NCBI RefSeq assembly: GCF_047511655.1
Contig: NC_133392.1
Location: forward strand, 26,302,001 to 26,366,000
From: Castor canadensis
Taxonomy: Eukaryota; Chordata; Mammalia; Rodentia; Castoridae
DNA: 64,000 nucleotides
Direction: 5' to 3'
A model generated the notes under the pieces. That model did no database searches, was not told the origin of the DNA, and saw only the letters and a program-made list of their open reading frames with translations. This document shows, piece after piece, positions 1 through 12,094 of this stretch (position 1 is its first letter; every line of letters starts with the position of its first letter). The translations under genes and the position numbers were made by a program.

Positions 1-80
1 GCTCCTATCTGTTCTCCATTTGAAATTCCCCCTTCCTGCCTACCCAGCACTGGAAACACTTTTTCCAGGAAGCTCACAGG

Positions 81-390
81 GGCCAGGCATGGTGGCTGTC
101 ACGCCTGTAATCCCATTTACTTAGTAGGCAGAGACCAGGAAGATTGGAGTTGGAGGTCAGAACAAGCAAAAAGTTACTGAGACCTCCCCCCATCTCAACA
201 AATAAGCCAGGAGTCATGGTTCACATCTATAACCCCAGCTCTGAGGGAGACATAGGTAAGAGGATCTGGGTCTAGGCCAGCCTGGACAAAAACCATGACC
301 CTATCCAAAAAAATAAAGCAAAAAGATTTATGGGCATGGGTCATGTGGTAGAGCCCCTGAGTTCAAACCCCAATACCACAAAAAGAAAAG
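81..390 (+). mobile_element. Composite SINE (two 7SL-like units plus ID/tRNA-like tail)
   Basis: The unit opens with the B1/Alu-type motif GGCCAGGCATGGTGGC and a box-B-like segment. A second diverged 7SL-like unit follows from about 205. The element ends with an ID-like GTGGTAGAG...GAGTTCAAACCCC segment and an A-rich tail. The two-plus-one layout recurs at 27167-27519 and 60723-61146 and is typical of this genome. Confidence 0.8.
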
Positions 391-1238
391 TCCCTAAGGG
401 TACAGCTATGTCCTTCCTAACCCCTGTCTTGCTCTGTCCTGCACAGAGCTAGCTATGGTCTAGCTGGAGCTTTGTGCCAGATGCTAATCCATGCATGAGA
501 GATGCAATGATAAGCTACTATGGGGAGGCCTGACTCTCACAGGCTTACAGTCCAGAAGGAAACCCATTTGTCCCAGGGGTCTCAGTAATGAACATGCAAT
601 CTTAGAAACATGTTCTGAGACAAAGGAACCGGTTCAGGGGGCTCAATGGTGAGGACAAGAGCTGCCAGCTAATGTCCATGCGTTGTGGAGATAGGTAAGG
701 AGACAGTGCTCCAGAAAGTGAGCCCAGGTATGCAAAGTCCCTGGGGCCAAAGGAGCAAGGTTGGTGTGGTTAGAGTAGAGTCAGCAGGAGGGGCCAGGGA
801 AGTCTGATGTATGCAAACCCAAAGGGCCAAGGATGCACCAGGAGACCTAGGTGAAGAACAAGGCTAAGGACATCCTCCTGATAGCAACAGGGAACCCTGA
901 CAAGTTTTTGCAGAAAGGCAACAAGACCAGTGGAAAAGGTCATTGTGCCATCTGGTGTGGGCTGTGCATGGGAGGAGGGAGGAAGCACCAGGGCAGCAGC
1001 CTCCATACTCAGCAAGATGGGGCCAGCACCTAGCTTACCCTCTTTCCCCTGGGGCCTAGCCTCATGTCGCCACAGGGCAAGTGCTCAGAAAACAACTCAC
1101 AAATAGAACCAAATGCGTGTCATTCTCTAGAAACTGGATTGTGGCACAGTTGCTGCATAGTAAGCTAGCAGGGATGGGCCAGGTGGGGGCTCAGGAAGCT
1201 GGGAGTCCTTCAAGTGTGCAGTGGCAAAAATGAAATAG

Positions 1239-1351
1239 AGCCAGGCATGGTGGTGCATGCTTGTAATACCAGCACTCGGGAGGCTGAGGCAGGAGGATCA
1301 ACAAATTCGAGGCCAGTCTCAGCTACACAGCCTCAAAAACAAAACAAAAAG
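1239..1351 (+). mobile_element. B1-like SINE monomer
   Basis: A single 7SL-like unit with CCAGGCATGGTGGTGCATGC, GGAGGCTGAGGCAGGAGG and an A-rich end containing CAAAACAAAAAG. Confidence 0.8.
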
Positions 1352-1828
1352 AGTGAAACAGAGAACTGAAAGGCAGTGGGTGATGCAGAGCCTTCCCAGA
1401 GCCACAGACTAAGAGTTTTCTTGCTTCCCACAACCTGCTGCCCTGTCTCAGCAGGAAGCAGCTGTGTCCTGTGTCTGAGGTTTCCCTCTCTGCCCTGTCC
1501 CCAGAGTGGTGTCCAGGGCCTCTGCAGTGAAAGCAGGACCCTTCTACAGGACAGAGCCAGAGATGCACCCCTTCTCAGCTTTATTCACAGGGGTGTCACA
1601 TAAGACGTTATTTGGCCAAAGGATTCTGTTGCTGTAATGGGGAAAAACCCACCAACCCACATCACTAAGTCACCCATCAAGCACTCACTGTGCAGCAGCC
1701 AGGGACCAACTGGTGAACAAGACCTCAATGCCCACCCCTCAAAAGCTAATGGGCAGATGGACCAGGAATGGGATATCAAGAAATGATTCCAGATCCCAGT
1801 GGGAGCCATGCTGGATCAAGAAATGAGG

Positions 1829-1932
1829 TTCTTTTTCTTTTTCCTTTTCTTTTTTTCCTCTGGTACTGGGGTTTGAACTCAGGGCCTTTCGTGTACTAGG
1901 CAGGTGGTCTATCATGTCAGCCACCCTGAGCC
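1829..1932 (-). mobile_element. ID/tRNA-like SINE with 16-bp target-site duplication
   Basis: The reversed ID-like element begins with a T-rich tract (the antisense tail), followed by the antisense of the box A/B region. It is flanked by CAAGAAATGAGG(T/C)TCT at 1817-1832 and 1933-1948, a 16-bp duplication with one mismatch. This marks a clean L1-mediated insertion. Confidence 0.85.
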
Positions 1933-2067
1933 CAAGAAATGAGGCTCTGTGGGCTCTGGCTAAATTCTCTCAGCATTCCATTCTGAACCCTATACTTTAC
2001 AAAGGCTGGGAAAAAAGCATGGCGAGGCTACAGGCAAACTACAGAAGAGGCTGCACGTGCTATGTTG

Positions 2068-2240
2068 GTTGAATAGTCACAGTGTGCCAGGCCAGGGCTA
2101 AGCATTTTACATACATGATCTCAGCTAATCCCACAACATCCTTTTAGGAATTAGATTCATCCCCATTTTGCAGGCTACAAAACTGAGGCTTAAAGAGGTT
2201 ATACCAAGGAGAAACTGAACTGGGTCTCAAACTCAGCCAT
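2068..2240 (-). mobile_element. MIR SINE
   Basis: Antisense MIR hallmarks are visible in order: GTGCCAGGC, CCCATTTTGCAGG, AAACTGAGGCTTAAAGAGG and a degraded 'account' region ending near TCAAACTCAG. It is an old, diverged mammalian repeat. Confidence 0.75.
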
Positions 2241-4094
2241 GCCTGACATTAAAAAAATTGTGCTCTATTAAAAAAAAAAAAGTCATAGAGCAAAGGGCAG
2301 GGATTCCTCTTGCTTGGGGAGAGGAAACAAGAGGACAAATAAACCTTCTCATAAGGAATTACAAGGATGCTATGTGGCACCAGAGCCCAGAAGTTTTCCA
2401 GTGGACAGAGGGTGACATCCAGGAATCCAAATGAAGGCAAAGAAACCTATACAGATATAAGCTGGACTTCTCATCCAGCCCAGAGGATGCTAGAGACCCA
2501 TTTTGGAGAGAACAGGCCCATCCGAGAGCTGGATGAGGACTTCTTACCTTAAAGCCCGCAGGCAGAAGCAGGGCTGATGTGCAGTGCTTCCTACTCTGAC
2601 CAAATCCCTACTGGGCTCCTTCCCAGGAGAGCAAGCACTCTCCTCTACCCCATCAGGGGGACCTCAAAACCCTTGGCTCTCTCAGCCCTTTTGCTCTCAA
2701 GATTCTCCTTACCAGAGCCATCTGTCTTCTTCCTGCCTCTCCCTGTCCCCTGACCCTTTTCTGCCCCTCCTTCTTCTTGGGCACCATCTTGGTCTCCATG
2801 GTGGGCTTACCCAGCCCAACTCTTTCCTCACCAAGTCCTTTCCCATACACATTCCCCAAGGTCCAGCACCCTGGTCCCCCACCTAAACCTACCCTCTCAG
2901 AACTTTAAGTCAAATACAGAGCCAGCAACTGCAGAACAAAACATGGAACAAATTCACTGGGCAATAGCAACCATCAGAATTGCAGGTGCTGGGACCTCTC
3001 AGGGGAGAGTCTAAGCGGCCTTGACTCCAGCTCCTACCTTCAGGCAAGCAGAAAAGTCTCGTAGCAAAGGAGGCCTAACAAATTGGAGATGAGACTTGAA
3101 CTCAGGATTAATGGCTTCTGGTGCTGTGCTTAGTATAAGCTACAGGCCAGGGTACTGGGAGGTAAAGAAGACAAAGCTGGACAAGGAAGAGGGGATACTT
3201 TCTCTTTTATGAAGTCAGGGAAGCAACTGATATCTAAAGAGGCCAGAGAGGGGAGGTGGCCCCACCGGGGAGGAGCAGGGAGGTAGCTCCTGGTTGCCTT
3301 GTATTTTTTTTCCCCTTATCAACAACATCAACAACTGTTTTTGATGAGTCACCTAGTATTTGGGGCTTTAGGGTGACCTGCCAGTGCCATCCTCCTTACC
3401 CTGACCTATTAGGCTGGGCCCAGTGCTGGAGAATGAGAAGCGGTAAACCCCACCCCTAAACTTCCTCCCATGCCCCAAACAAGGATACAGGCAGATTGCT
3501 GCCTAGAATCTCAAAGAGAGCAATGGTGATAAAGACAAAGACACACAGAGACAGACAGCAAGCGGGAGCTGCATGCTGCAGAGAAACTGGAGCCTTGGAG
3601 CCCAGAGGGCGTCCTCTGGGGCTGGGACAGGTGCCCCAGCAGTGACAGCTGCCTGCTGCCCAGGATGATGGGAACAGAACAGGTGCAGACGTGGGGGCGG
3701 AGACTGAAAGGGAATCTGAGAAAACAGCCTAGAGTCGGGTGCCCCTCTCATCCCCTCCTGGCTCCTCTGAGCCCCAGGCCCTTTGCCAACAGTCCTTCCT
3801 GGGACCCTCCAAGACACAAACACCTGCTCATGTTTCCGGTTCTGGGCCTCTGAGCCAGCCTGGCCAGCCCAAACTAGTCAGAGGGGTCACCGTCCATACC
3901 AGGCAGAAAGAACCTAGACAAGGAAGAAACCAGTCTTCTATTCCCAGGACAGAGTGTGCCAGACAGAGCCCACACCCACAGAGCCCCTAGCTGGAAGCAA
4001 ACATTTGCCTGTGATAAGATCTTTGTCACCGGCCAGGAAGGGTGGATGGATGTGCCCACCCCACCCAGGTGGAGGCTGGGAGCTCTGGTCTTGA

Positions 4095-4200
4095 GGTCAC
4101 ACACTGCAGCTCTGCCACCATGTGACTGGGCACACAAAAGTCTCTGAGCCTCAGCCATCTCTCCTCCAACATGAGCTAACATGACAGAACTGAACAGCAC
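4095..4200 (+). mobile_element. MIR fragment
   Basis: Sense MIR-like order with CTCTGCCACCATGTGACTGGG followed by GAGCCTCAG. Only the core is recognisable. Confidence 0.5.
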
Positions 4201-5445
4201 AGCATCTGTAAAGCACGTTGCCTGGCCACTGTCCAGAGAAGTCAGGAAGGCAGGTAGAGCTGGAGGGGCTAAGGTCCTTGCCCCAACTTTGGGCAGGAGT
4301 GACTTGGGATGCAGGTGTAAGTATGGGTTAAGAATATCTGCACTCCAGGCGGGAGAAATGGAGGACCTGCTTTATCAAGAACCACCTTCACCATCACCAG
4401 CGTCATTTCCTTAGCCCGGCACCCTGCACCAGGCTCTGGGTTGAGCTTTAGGTGTGTCATTGTATGCGCGCTGCACATGCAAATGCCACGTCAGGGGACT
4501 GGGAAACAGCAGTTCAGCTAAGTAAGGAGATTAAGCATTGTCCCTTACCACCTAGTTAACACTCTGAGTTTGATCAGAGTGGAATGAATTTTGAACTGGA
4601 GGCTAGCCCTTGCCCCGATCACAAATGATAAATTACCAGGGCCTGAATTTATAAGACTTGCTGGCTACAGTATAACCTTGCTGGGAGAGGTGAAGAAGGG
4701 CAGACAGTGAAACATTTATGAGGGAGGAGAGACAGCAAGGAGACCCAGAGTGACGCAGGAGAGAGGACATATGTGCCGGAACAAGACAGGAGCCTCGTGC
4801 ATCAGAGATCCGGAAGCACACTCGACTGATCCCTGCTGGGCCTGCTGGATTATGAGAAAAGCTGGCAGCAGAGCGGGAGGATAAAGCTCTCCTCTGCAGA
4901 CAGAGAACCTTCCCCCAGCCCCTCCTGCCCTCCTCCTTCCCCATGCACACTTGCAGACACACAGGCATGCTCACAAACACACCTTCAGGCCTCACAACTC
5001 ATGGAGGTTCCCAATGTCCACCCCTTCTGGTGCAGGGCCTCCAGCCAACTGAAGCCACCCCAAGGCTGAAAGCACCCCTGGGCCTCCTGAAGCCGCTCTC
5101 CTTCCTCTGAGCAGTCTGCATCCCCCAGCTCCTTCTGCCTCCTGAGCAGGAAAAGTCCAACTCGCAGAAGATGGCAGAGCCCAGGGCAAGTCAGCTCAAC
5201 ACCTACTCCCATGCCCTGGCTTTCTCTGATGCCCACTGCTGGGCCTCCCCCTCCAACCTTTGGGCTCAGACACTGGGCATCAGCAAGTATGACAGAGTGA
5301 TGACTTAGGATCCCACTGGGCCCCAGTCCTCAGCTGGAACACTCCTAATAGGGCCACTGGTAGCCAGATCCCAATGATGTGACAACACCAATACTATTGC
5401 TGCTACCTAGAATGTCGTCCACACCGGGGCCTCACAGATCAGGTG

Positions 5446-6335
5446 GCAGTGAAGAGCAGGCTCTGGAGTCAGACTGCCTGGTGTCAAATCTCAAGTGTCC
5501 GTTTTCTCTCCTGAAAAATGGGGTTGATAACAGCAGTGCCTTCCTCACGGGGCCATTGAAGGGATGAAATGTACTCTCCATATGGTGTGCTCAGAAAAGC
5601 CTGGGAGGCACCAGAAGTGCTACGGAGACGGGAGTCCTATGCACAGCTTCAGGCATGGATGCTATCCTACGACCATTTTATCGATGGGGAAGCTGGGACC
5701 TAGAGCTGGGAATGGCAGAGATAGGATTTGATCTCAAGTCCATCTGCCTAGAGTTCTTCCCCTTAGAGCTCTTTAGCCTCATTGGGCCTGCCTGCCTCCC
5801 AGTCCCACGGACCCTCCACTTAAGTGTGGGGTCCCGGCGCCTCTTCTTCCTGCAAAACTTAGGTGGAACCTAAGACAAAGAAGTACTCAAATCAATTAAG
5901 AAAATTCCATCTGCTGCTGGCACCTTGAAACACCCAAGAGGAGAAGGCCACACAGGGAACTCGGCACTCTCAATGGAGACATTGTGACTTGAGGACACTG
6001 AAGACTTTGTGTGGATCACACAGCTAATAGGAAGCTAAGCTGGGATTTGACACACATCTCCTAACATCAGAACTCGAGTACTTGCTTTTGCCGTGTGGCT
6101 TGTCACGGCAGAGCTCTTCAGACTTAGCTCTAAAGAGCTACAAAACTCTGTCACCAAAACCTTACTGGATCTGCAAATGCCATCTATCAAGACAGATGTC
6201 CATCTTCTTCAACAGATGAGAAAAATGGAGGCCCAGGAGCTGGAGACAAATTTCCAGAGCTACAAAGTACTAGCGTCAGGGGCAGAACCCAGATTTCAGA
6301 CTCAGGAGTCCAAGCCCGGGGCCTTCACCTACAGC
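5446..6335. mobile_element. Cluster of four MIR relics
   Basis: There is a sense copy at about 5446-5580 (GGCTCTGGAGTCAGACTGCCTGG). Antisense copies lie at about 5655-5755 (CATTTTATCGATGGGGAAGC), 5960-6090 (TCACACAGCTAATAGGAAGC) and 6170-6335 (ACAGATGAGAAAAATGGAGGC). All are strongly diverged. No gene was seen in the interval. Confidence 0.65.
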
Positions 6336-7635
6336 ACACATCAGGGCTGCAGTTAACTAAACCAGTGGGAGGGCCCAGCACTGGCACGGGTGTGAAGTCT
6401 GTAGATCCCAGTGTTTGCCAGGTATGACTTTGGCTGTGGTGTGTCCACAGTCATTGTCCTGCCCTGACAGGGTCCCTGCTCTACATCCAAGTGCCTTACC
6501 ACAGGCCTCTCCCCAGCCAGGCTTGGACCCACTCCCACTCTGGGAGTCAAGAATATCTGAGCTTCAGCACCTTACAGGGTCCCAGGGGAGGGTGGGCTGA
6601 TGCAGGGCACTAGCTCTCTTGGGCTCTGAGACACAAACCTGAAATTGCTCTGAAAGGAGAAGGGGATGGGGTTCAGCTTGGCTTCTAAACAGGAGCGTCT
6701 CTTCTCACAGAGCAAAAAGGGTCCAGTCACTGAACTATGCCACTCTGTGGCCACTACCCAGGAGTCATGACATGGAGCACAGGGGACATTGGCTATGCTG
6801 ATCACAAAGTCCAATCACAGAGGCATCTGTGGACCACGTGCCTCTCAGTAGACCCTAGTGACTTCATCCCCCCAAGTCCACCAAGAAACTCTGTTTCCAC
6901 CCCTGCACTTCCAACCTGAACCCCAGAGTCAGTCCCTGATGGACCCCAGACACCTTAGATCCTGCCACCCCTCAAGCAGGGATTCTTAGTCCCTAAAGGC
7001 TAGGGGACCACGGCCATGTGGCTGACCTTAGTGCTCACGGCCACCCCACCCTACCCCTGGAGCCAGGGCTCAGGAGAGGCCCACTAAAGGCAATTGTCAG
7101 GATGATGGTCCTCCTGCCCAAAGGATAGTCCAAGAAGGACAGCCACCTCCAGTGAATGTGATACCAGGACACCCACGTGCTCCCTGCAGCTGCTTTCACC
7201 CAGCGGCCCCTTCTTCCAAGGTGCTCTGCCTTCCCTTCCTTCTCTTCAGCCACAGCTCCTTCCCGAAGATGCTACAACCTTCAGGATTGCTTCCTCCCTC
7301 TTTTCCTGCCTCCAGCTGTGGAGTGCAGAACTAGGCAAGTCACCAGAGAACACAGCACCATGCAGGGTAGACTTTCTAGCCCCAAGTTTGAAGGATAAAA
7401 TCTTCCCTGGCGGTCAGGACTCCTGGGTTGCCGGCAGGCCCCGAGAAGGGGGCAGAAGTCAACTAGGGCTTAGGAAGGTCTTCAGGAGCCTAGCACCTGT
7501 GCTTGGGGGTTGGGGAACCCAGAGAGGGCACCCCTTTCCATGACTCTTCCCTCCCATGGGGGAGAGCCCCAGGGGACTAATGCAGACAAACAGGAGCCAA
7601 GACTGCTTGCCTGGGGGATCCACTTTTACTAGCAG

Positions 7636-7750
7636 GATATTCACTGTGTGGTCTTGGGGAAGCAGGTCCCATCTTAGGGTCTCAGTTTTCACATCTATAA
7701 AATGGAAGAATGGAACTCATTCATTTTAGGACTGAATAAGGAGTTCCCTG
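7636..7750 (+). mobile_element. MIR fragment
   Basis: Sense MIR core: TGTGTGGTCTTGGGGAAGC, then GTCTCAGTTTTCACATCTAT and AAAATGGAAGAATGG. Confidence 0.65.
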
Positions 7751-8244
7751 AGTCAGGGAGCATTTGGGGGGAGGCCATCAAGGATTTCTGAAGTATCTGA
7801 AGCAGCAACTTCTCCCCACCCCCAGGCACATCCGTCAAGGTCTGGTGGAAGGCCAGCACGCTCTCAGCTGGATCTCACTGACTCTGCCTCTTCCTGACCC
7901 CACCCAACATGGGCCTCCAAAGGTTCAGTGGCCTGGTTTAGCCCTTGGATTCTATGATCCAGACCAGAAGAGTCTGGTGTCAGCCTGGATTCCTGCAGCC
8001 ACGTTGTCACTGTATTTCTCTCAAATCTGTCCTCCCTTCCACTCTCTGTCTCCTCCTGCAACTCAGGCCACCAACATCATCCTGATTGGGACAATTACTT
8101 CTACCTCCTTAGGGGCCGACAAGCTGATCTTTCTGCCTGTCAGAGTCCCTGATGGCTCCTGGACACCTCAGGATAAACTTGACCTCCAACTCGGGGGCCT
8201 CACTTCCCGAGCACGGTACTCTAAGCGCATGGGACATGCATGTC

Positions 8245-8305
8245 TTAATTTCCCTAATGATTGATATTGAACATTTCAGGGGCTTTTTTTTGCCATCCAT
8301 AGCTC
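8245..8305 (-). repeat. 61-bp inverted copy of 10388-10449
   Basis: The patch is the reverse complement of an internal part of the old L1 relic at 10388-10449. It differs only in the homopolymer run (8 versus 9 bases). No other L1 sequence flanks it, it has no tail, and no target-site duplication is evident. Because the L1 source is ancient and diverged while the two copies are nearly identical, the copying must be much younger than the L1. This fits a short templated insertion during break repair. Confidence 0.85.
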
Positions 8306-8714
8306 CCAACTGCCTCGTCTCCAGGCTCTAGGCTGCAGCCCAGCAATCACCCTCCCAGCCATGATGCTATCGCAGTCAGTCTCTGTAGACCCAGTGGGAC
8401 CCAAAGGTGATGGATTTCCTGGCCCATTACCCCACAACCCCAGGGGTGATCCTCCTTGTGGCCTTGATATTACCGGCAACGCCAGCGGGTGCTCACTCAG
8501 ACAGAAAGCCAAGCAGCCAGGTGTGTCCTGGATCATGGAGGAGCTACAGTGCAGAGCTTTATCTGATCGTCTTCACTGTGGGCAGCAGGAGCACAGCCAC
8601 CAGCCCTCACCGCCCACTGCAGGACCATGAGGAGGAGATGCTCAAAGCCTTGCACCTGGCTTCCTCCCTGCTTCTTCTGGATTAAAGCACAAGGGGGGAG
8701 AGCCCCTCCAACTC

Positions 8715-8722
8715 ATTTGCAT
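8715..8722 (+). promoter_or_regulatory. Octamer (POU) motif in repeat-poor sequence
   Basis: A perfect ATTTGCAT octamer is followed within 15 bases by an AT-rich TTTATAG element, in a stretch without recognisable repeats in NEURL1 intron 1. An eight-base motif occurs by chance, so this is only a candidate. Confidence 0.2.
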
Positions 8723-9017
8723 AAACCATTTATAGCTGCCTCAAGCCCACACCTTCCAAGAAGAAAAAAACCCACTGCAATTGCCTGTGGCTTCCCACTC
8801 TGTCGTTTTTCCCTTCTCTTTCGTTTTCTGTTTTAATGACAGGAAACTGGGCTCAAGAGAAATTGCTACCCTGGCTGTTTCTGGCAGTGGAGGAGCTGAA
8901 TGCGGATGCTAAGTAGCAGTCCCTCTGTGTTGGCGACCTGAAGTGTGCAAAGCCTGCGAGCCCCCACAGGCTCATTCGCCCTTCCCAGGAGCCGCAAAAG
9001 GTAGCTATGGCCAGCCA

Positions 9018-9080
9018 TCACTTTACAGATGAGGAAACTAAGGCTCCAAGAGGTTAACTGACTTGTCCAAACCTCAAACA
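9018..9080 (-). mobile_element. MIR core fragment
   Basis: Antisense MIR core: TTTACAGATGAGGAAACTAA followed by GGCTCCAAGAGGTTAACTGA. Confidence 0.6.
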
Positions 9081-9189
9081 CCTGTCAGCGAGACTGTCAT
9101 GGACATGGTGTCCAACTCCAAGATGTACAGGTGCTCAACTCAGCCACACATCAGCATCACCTAAGAAGGCCACAAACACCTGCTGTTCT

Positions 9190-9387
9190 TGGCACCAGTG
9201 GCTCACACCTGTAATCCTGGCTGAGATCAGGAGGATCAAGGTTCAAGGCCAGCCTAACAAACGGTCCTCAAGACCCCATTTCCAAAAAAAACCACAGCAA
9301 AATGGCTGGAGGTATGGCTCAAGCAGTACAGGGCCTCCTTTGCAAACATGAGTTCAAACCTCAGTCCCACCAAAACAAACAAAAAAT
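9190..9387 (+). mobile_element. Composite SINE (7SL-like half plus ID-like half)
   Basis: A left half beginning GGCACCAGTGGCTCACACCT and ending in an A-rich linker is joined to a right half with GGCTGGAGGTATGGCTCAAG, GAGTTCAAACC and an A-rich tail. This is the commonest SINE layout in the window. Confidence 0.85.
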
Positions 9388-9447
9388 CTCCACTGCGGTC
9401 CAGGTCCCGCATCAGGAAAGGGCTGAGGGGGGACCCAGGCAGGGATG

Positions 9448-9661
9448 TTTTGGGTTTTTGGTGGACTTTGTTTTCCCCCGGTCCTCAAAATCAAACCCAG
9501 GCCCTTTCAGGTTAGCCAAGCACTCTACCACTGGTACATTCCTGGCCCTGGATTTGTAAGACAGGCTTTCTCTGTATAGCCCAGGCTGGCCTCAAACTCA
9601 TGACCCTCCTGCCACAGCCTCCAGAGCACTGAGATTACAGGTATGCACCACCATGCCCAGT
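9448..9661 (-). mobile_element. Composite SINE, reversed
   Basis: An antisense ID-like half (9448-9545) is followed by an antisense B1-like half with CAGGCTGGCCTCAAACTCA, GATTACAGG and CACCATGCCCAG. Confidence 0.8.
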
Positions 9662-10010
9662 GGTAAGGGTGGTTTAAAAGCTCTCCAGGAGGTTCTCATG
9701 TGCAGGCAAGCACTGCATCCACTGGCTTGCACCAGTCACATGCTTGCATTCTCCCCACCAGTGACTAGATGGACAATGGTCTGTGGCCACCATTTAGTCA
9801 ACAAGACACAGGGAGAAGACTCCTGGGATCCCTCTGAGAAAGGTTTCCTTACTCCTCAGAGAGAAGCCCCAGACAGAGGTCATCCTTCTTCCTCTAGTTA
9901 TCATGTGTCCAGTTGTGATTCCTAGGACTGCTGTGGCCCTGTCACAACCAGGCTGGAAGGAAACCAACCCCAGGATGGCAGGGTAGAGAGATGGAAAGTC
10001 TGTCATCTTG

Positions 10011-10151
10011 GGTAGGCGTGGTGTCACAGGCCTGTAATCCCAGCACTGGGGAGGCTGAGGCAGGAGAATCCTGAGTCCTGGGGCTGGAGGGAGAGAGAGA
10101 GAAAAAGACAGGGAGAAGGAAGGAGGGAAGGAAGGGAGGAAGGGAGGGAAA
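10011..10151 (+). mobile_element. B1-like SINE fragment with expanded purine tail
   Basis: A B1-like unit (CTGTAATCCCAGCACTGGGG, GAGGCTGAGGCAGGAGAATC) runs to about 10085. An irregular GA/GGAA/GGAAG purine simple repeat follows to 10151, probably grown from the SINE tail. Confidence 0.75.
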
Positions 10152-10387
10152 AGCCTCATCTTAGAGCCCTGGCTTCTCTAATCCTGAAATCCACCCACCC
10201 CTGAACACGCTGTTGTTTGTAGTAGGACAGCTCCTCACTGATTAAGCCAGACCAGTGCAGGATTTGTTATATGCAACAGACAGCAACTGAGATCCCAAAA
10301 TATATAAAGAATTCTCAAAATTCAAGAATAAGAAAACAACCCAATAAAATATAATGGGCAAAAGTCTAAAGACACTTCACCAAAGCA

Positions 10388-10449
10388 GAGCTATGGATGG
10401 CAAAAAAAAAGCCCCTGAAATGTTCAATATCAATCATTAGGGAAATTAA
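10388..10449 (+). repeat. Source segment of the inverted copy at 8245-8305
   Basis: This 62-bp part of the old L1 relic is matched in inverted orientation 2.1 kb to the left. The match stops abruptly at both ends, where L1 sequence continues here but not in the copy. That marks this site as the source. Confidence 0.85.
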
Positions 10450-10940
10450 ATCAACACTGTGGTGAGATGCCCCTTCACGGAACCCTGTTAGAACGGGAGG
10501 ATGTGGAGAAATTGGACCTCTCATACTTTTGTATGCTGCTGGTGAAAGTGTAAAATGGTACCGCCATCTTGGAAAACATCCTGGCAGATTCTTTAAAAAT
10601 GTTAGACGTACACCTACCATATGCATCTGAACCATCCCATAGGTGTGTCCACACACAGGCTGTATACAAATGTTCTTTTAGTAACTTTATTAGTAATAAC
10701 CCAGAATTGAAAACAACCCAGATGTCCATAACTGATGACCAGGTAAATTCTGCTGCATCCATACCACGTGGAACACTGCACAGCAATGAAAAGCAATGGC
10801 CTGTTGTACACCCGACATTTTGAATGGATCGCAAAATAATTATACTGAGTGAAAGCCAGAAGAAAAAACAAAAGTGCATACTGTATGATGCCATTTATAT
10901 GGAACTCTAAAAATTGCAGACAAAGCAAAGGAATCGGATA

Positions 10941-11143
10941 AGGCCCGTCGGCAGTGGCTCACACCTGTAATCCTAGCTACTCAGGAGGCAAAGATCAGGA
11001 GGATCACAGTTGGAAGCCTGCCCTGGCAAATAGTTCCAGAGACCTTATCTTGAAAAAAACCTTCAGAAAAATAGGGCTGGAGGAGTGGCTCAAGGTGAAG
11101 GCCCTGAGTTCAAGCCCCAGTACTACAAAAAGAAAGAAAAAGG
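10941..11143 (+). mobile_element. Composite SINE inserted in L1M
   Basis: GGCAGTGGCTCACACCTGTA, CTACTCAGGAGGC, the GGGCTGGAGGAGTGGCTCAA linker, then GAGTTCAAGCCCCAGTACT and an A-rich tail. L1M 3'-UTR sequence resumes after it. Confidence 0.9.
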
Positions 11144-11394
11144 AAGCAGATAGGTGGTAACTTGAGTATGGAGAAGGGAACAAGGAGGAGTAGGAGAGAG
11201 GATCGCTAAAGGTACAAGGAAACTTCTGAGGGTGACAGAGATGTCCCCTATCTTGATGGTGCTGATGACTTCACAGGTATATACACCTGTCAAAACACAT
11301 CAAACTGTACATGTAAATGTATGCCATACATCGTATGTCATTTATACTTTAATATGCTGTATTTAAAATGTGACTGTGAGAGGAGGAGGAAGGG

Positions 11395-11900
11395 CAAGAA
11401 AATTGTTGTTTCTATAAAAACTAAATTGAATCAGTTCCTCAAAAAATTAAAAATAGAATTGTCATATGATCCAACAATTCTACTTCTCCAAGCAAACACA
11501 AAAGAACCAAAAGCAGGAACTCAAACAGCTATCTGCACACCCTGTTCAGAGCAGTAGGTACACTGTGGAAGCAACTCAGGAGTCCACTAATGGAAAGAGA
11601 AGCAAAATGTGGTGTATATGACAGCAGATCGCTCAGCCTACAAAAGGAAGGAAATTCTGACCCATGAACCTTGGAGACATCAAAATGAGTCCCAGAAGGA
11701 CAAAACTCTGCAATTCCATTTATCTGAGCTATCTCAAGTAGACAAACTCCTGGAGACAGGACCGATGGCGGTAGAAAGCGGAGTTATTGTTGGTTATAGA
11801 ATTTCAGTTTGGGAAAATGGAAAAGGCTTTGGAAATGGATGCAAAACACCTGTACTTAACCCCACTGACTTGTACACTTACAACGTGGTTAAGATCCTGA
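11395..11900 (+). mobile_element. Second ancient L1M 3'-end relic
   Basis: L1-type order is visible: AAAATAGAATTGTCATATGA, CCAACAATTCTACTTCTCC, a GGTGTATATGACAGC segment, and a 3' end with GACTTGTACACTTACAACGT. A 202-codon open frame at 11609-12217 starts in this relic and ends in the next SINE, so it is not a gene. Confidence 0.7.
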
Positions 11901-12094
11901 TGTGGCATGACCAGAGGTGTAGCAGAAGTCCCTGCAGCCGTGGTGTGGTATTGTGGGGAAGGGAGGCAATTTGTAAGCCCCAGAGTGTTCTGCCCACTCA
12001 AGGCCATTGCTGTGGGAGACTCATGGGTGGAACCACTGTCACCACATCTGATCTGGAAGCAAATCCCTCAACCAAGGATGTGGAGGATAAGGAG

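Larger units (their letters stand above)
10290..11365 (+). mobile_element. Ancient L1M 3' end, split by a SINE
   Basis: The sequence reads like the last part of L1 ORF2 and its 3' UTR. It includes GGGAAATTAAATC, GATGTGGAGAAATTGG, a CAACCCAGATGTCCAT segment, a CAAACTGTACATGTAAATGT-like end and the TATGTCATTTATACTTTAATA terminus. Frames are broken throughout. A younger SINE interrupts it at 10941-11143. It lies antisense to NEURL1. Confidence 0.8.

Noticed and set aside
7764-8264. 166-codon plus-strand open frame in NEURL1 intron 1
   Set aside because: It ends inside the templated 61-bp patch, shows no domain, and overlaps L2-like relic sequence.
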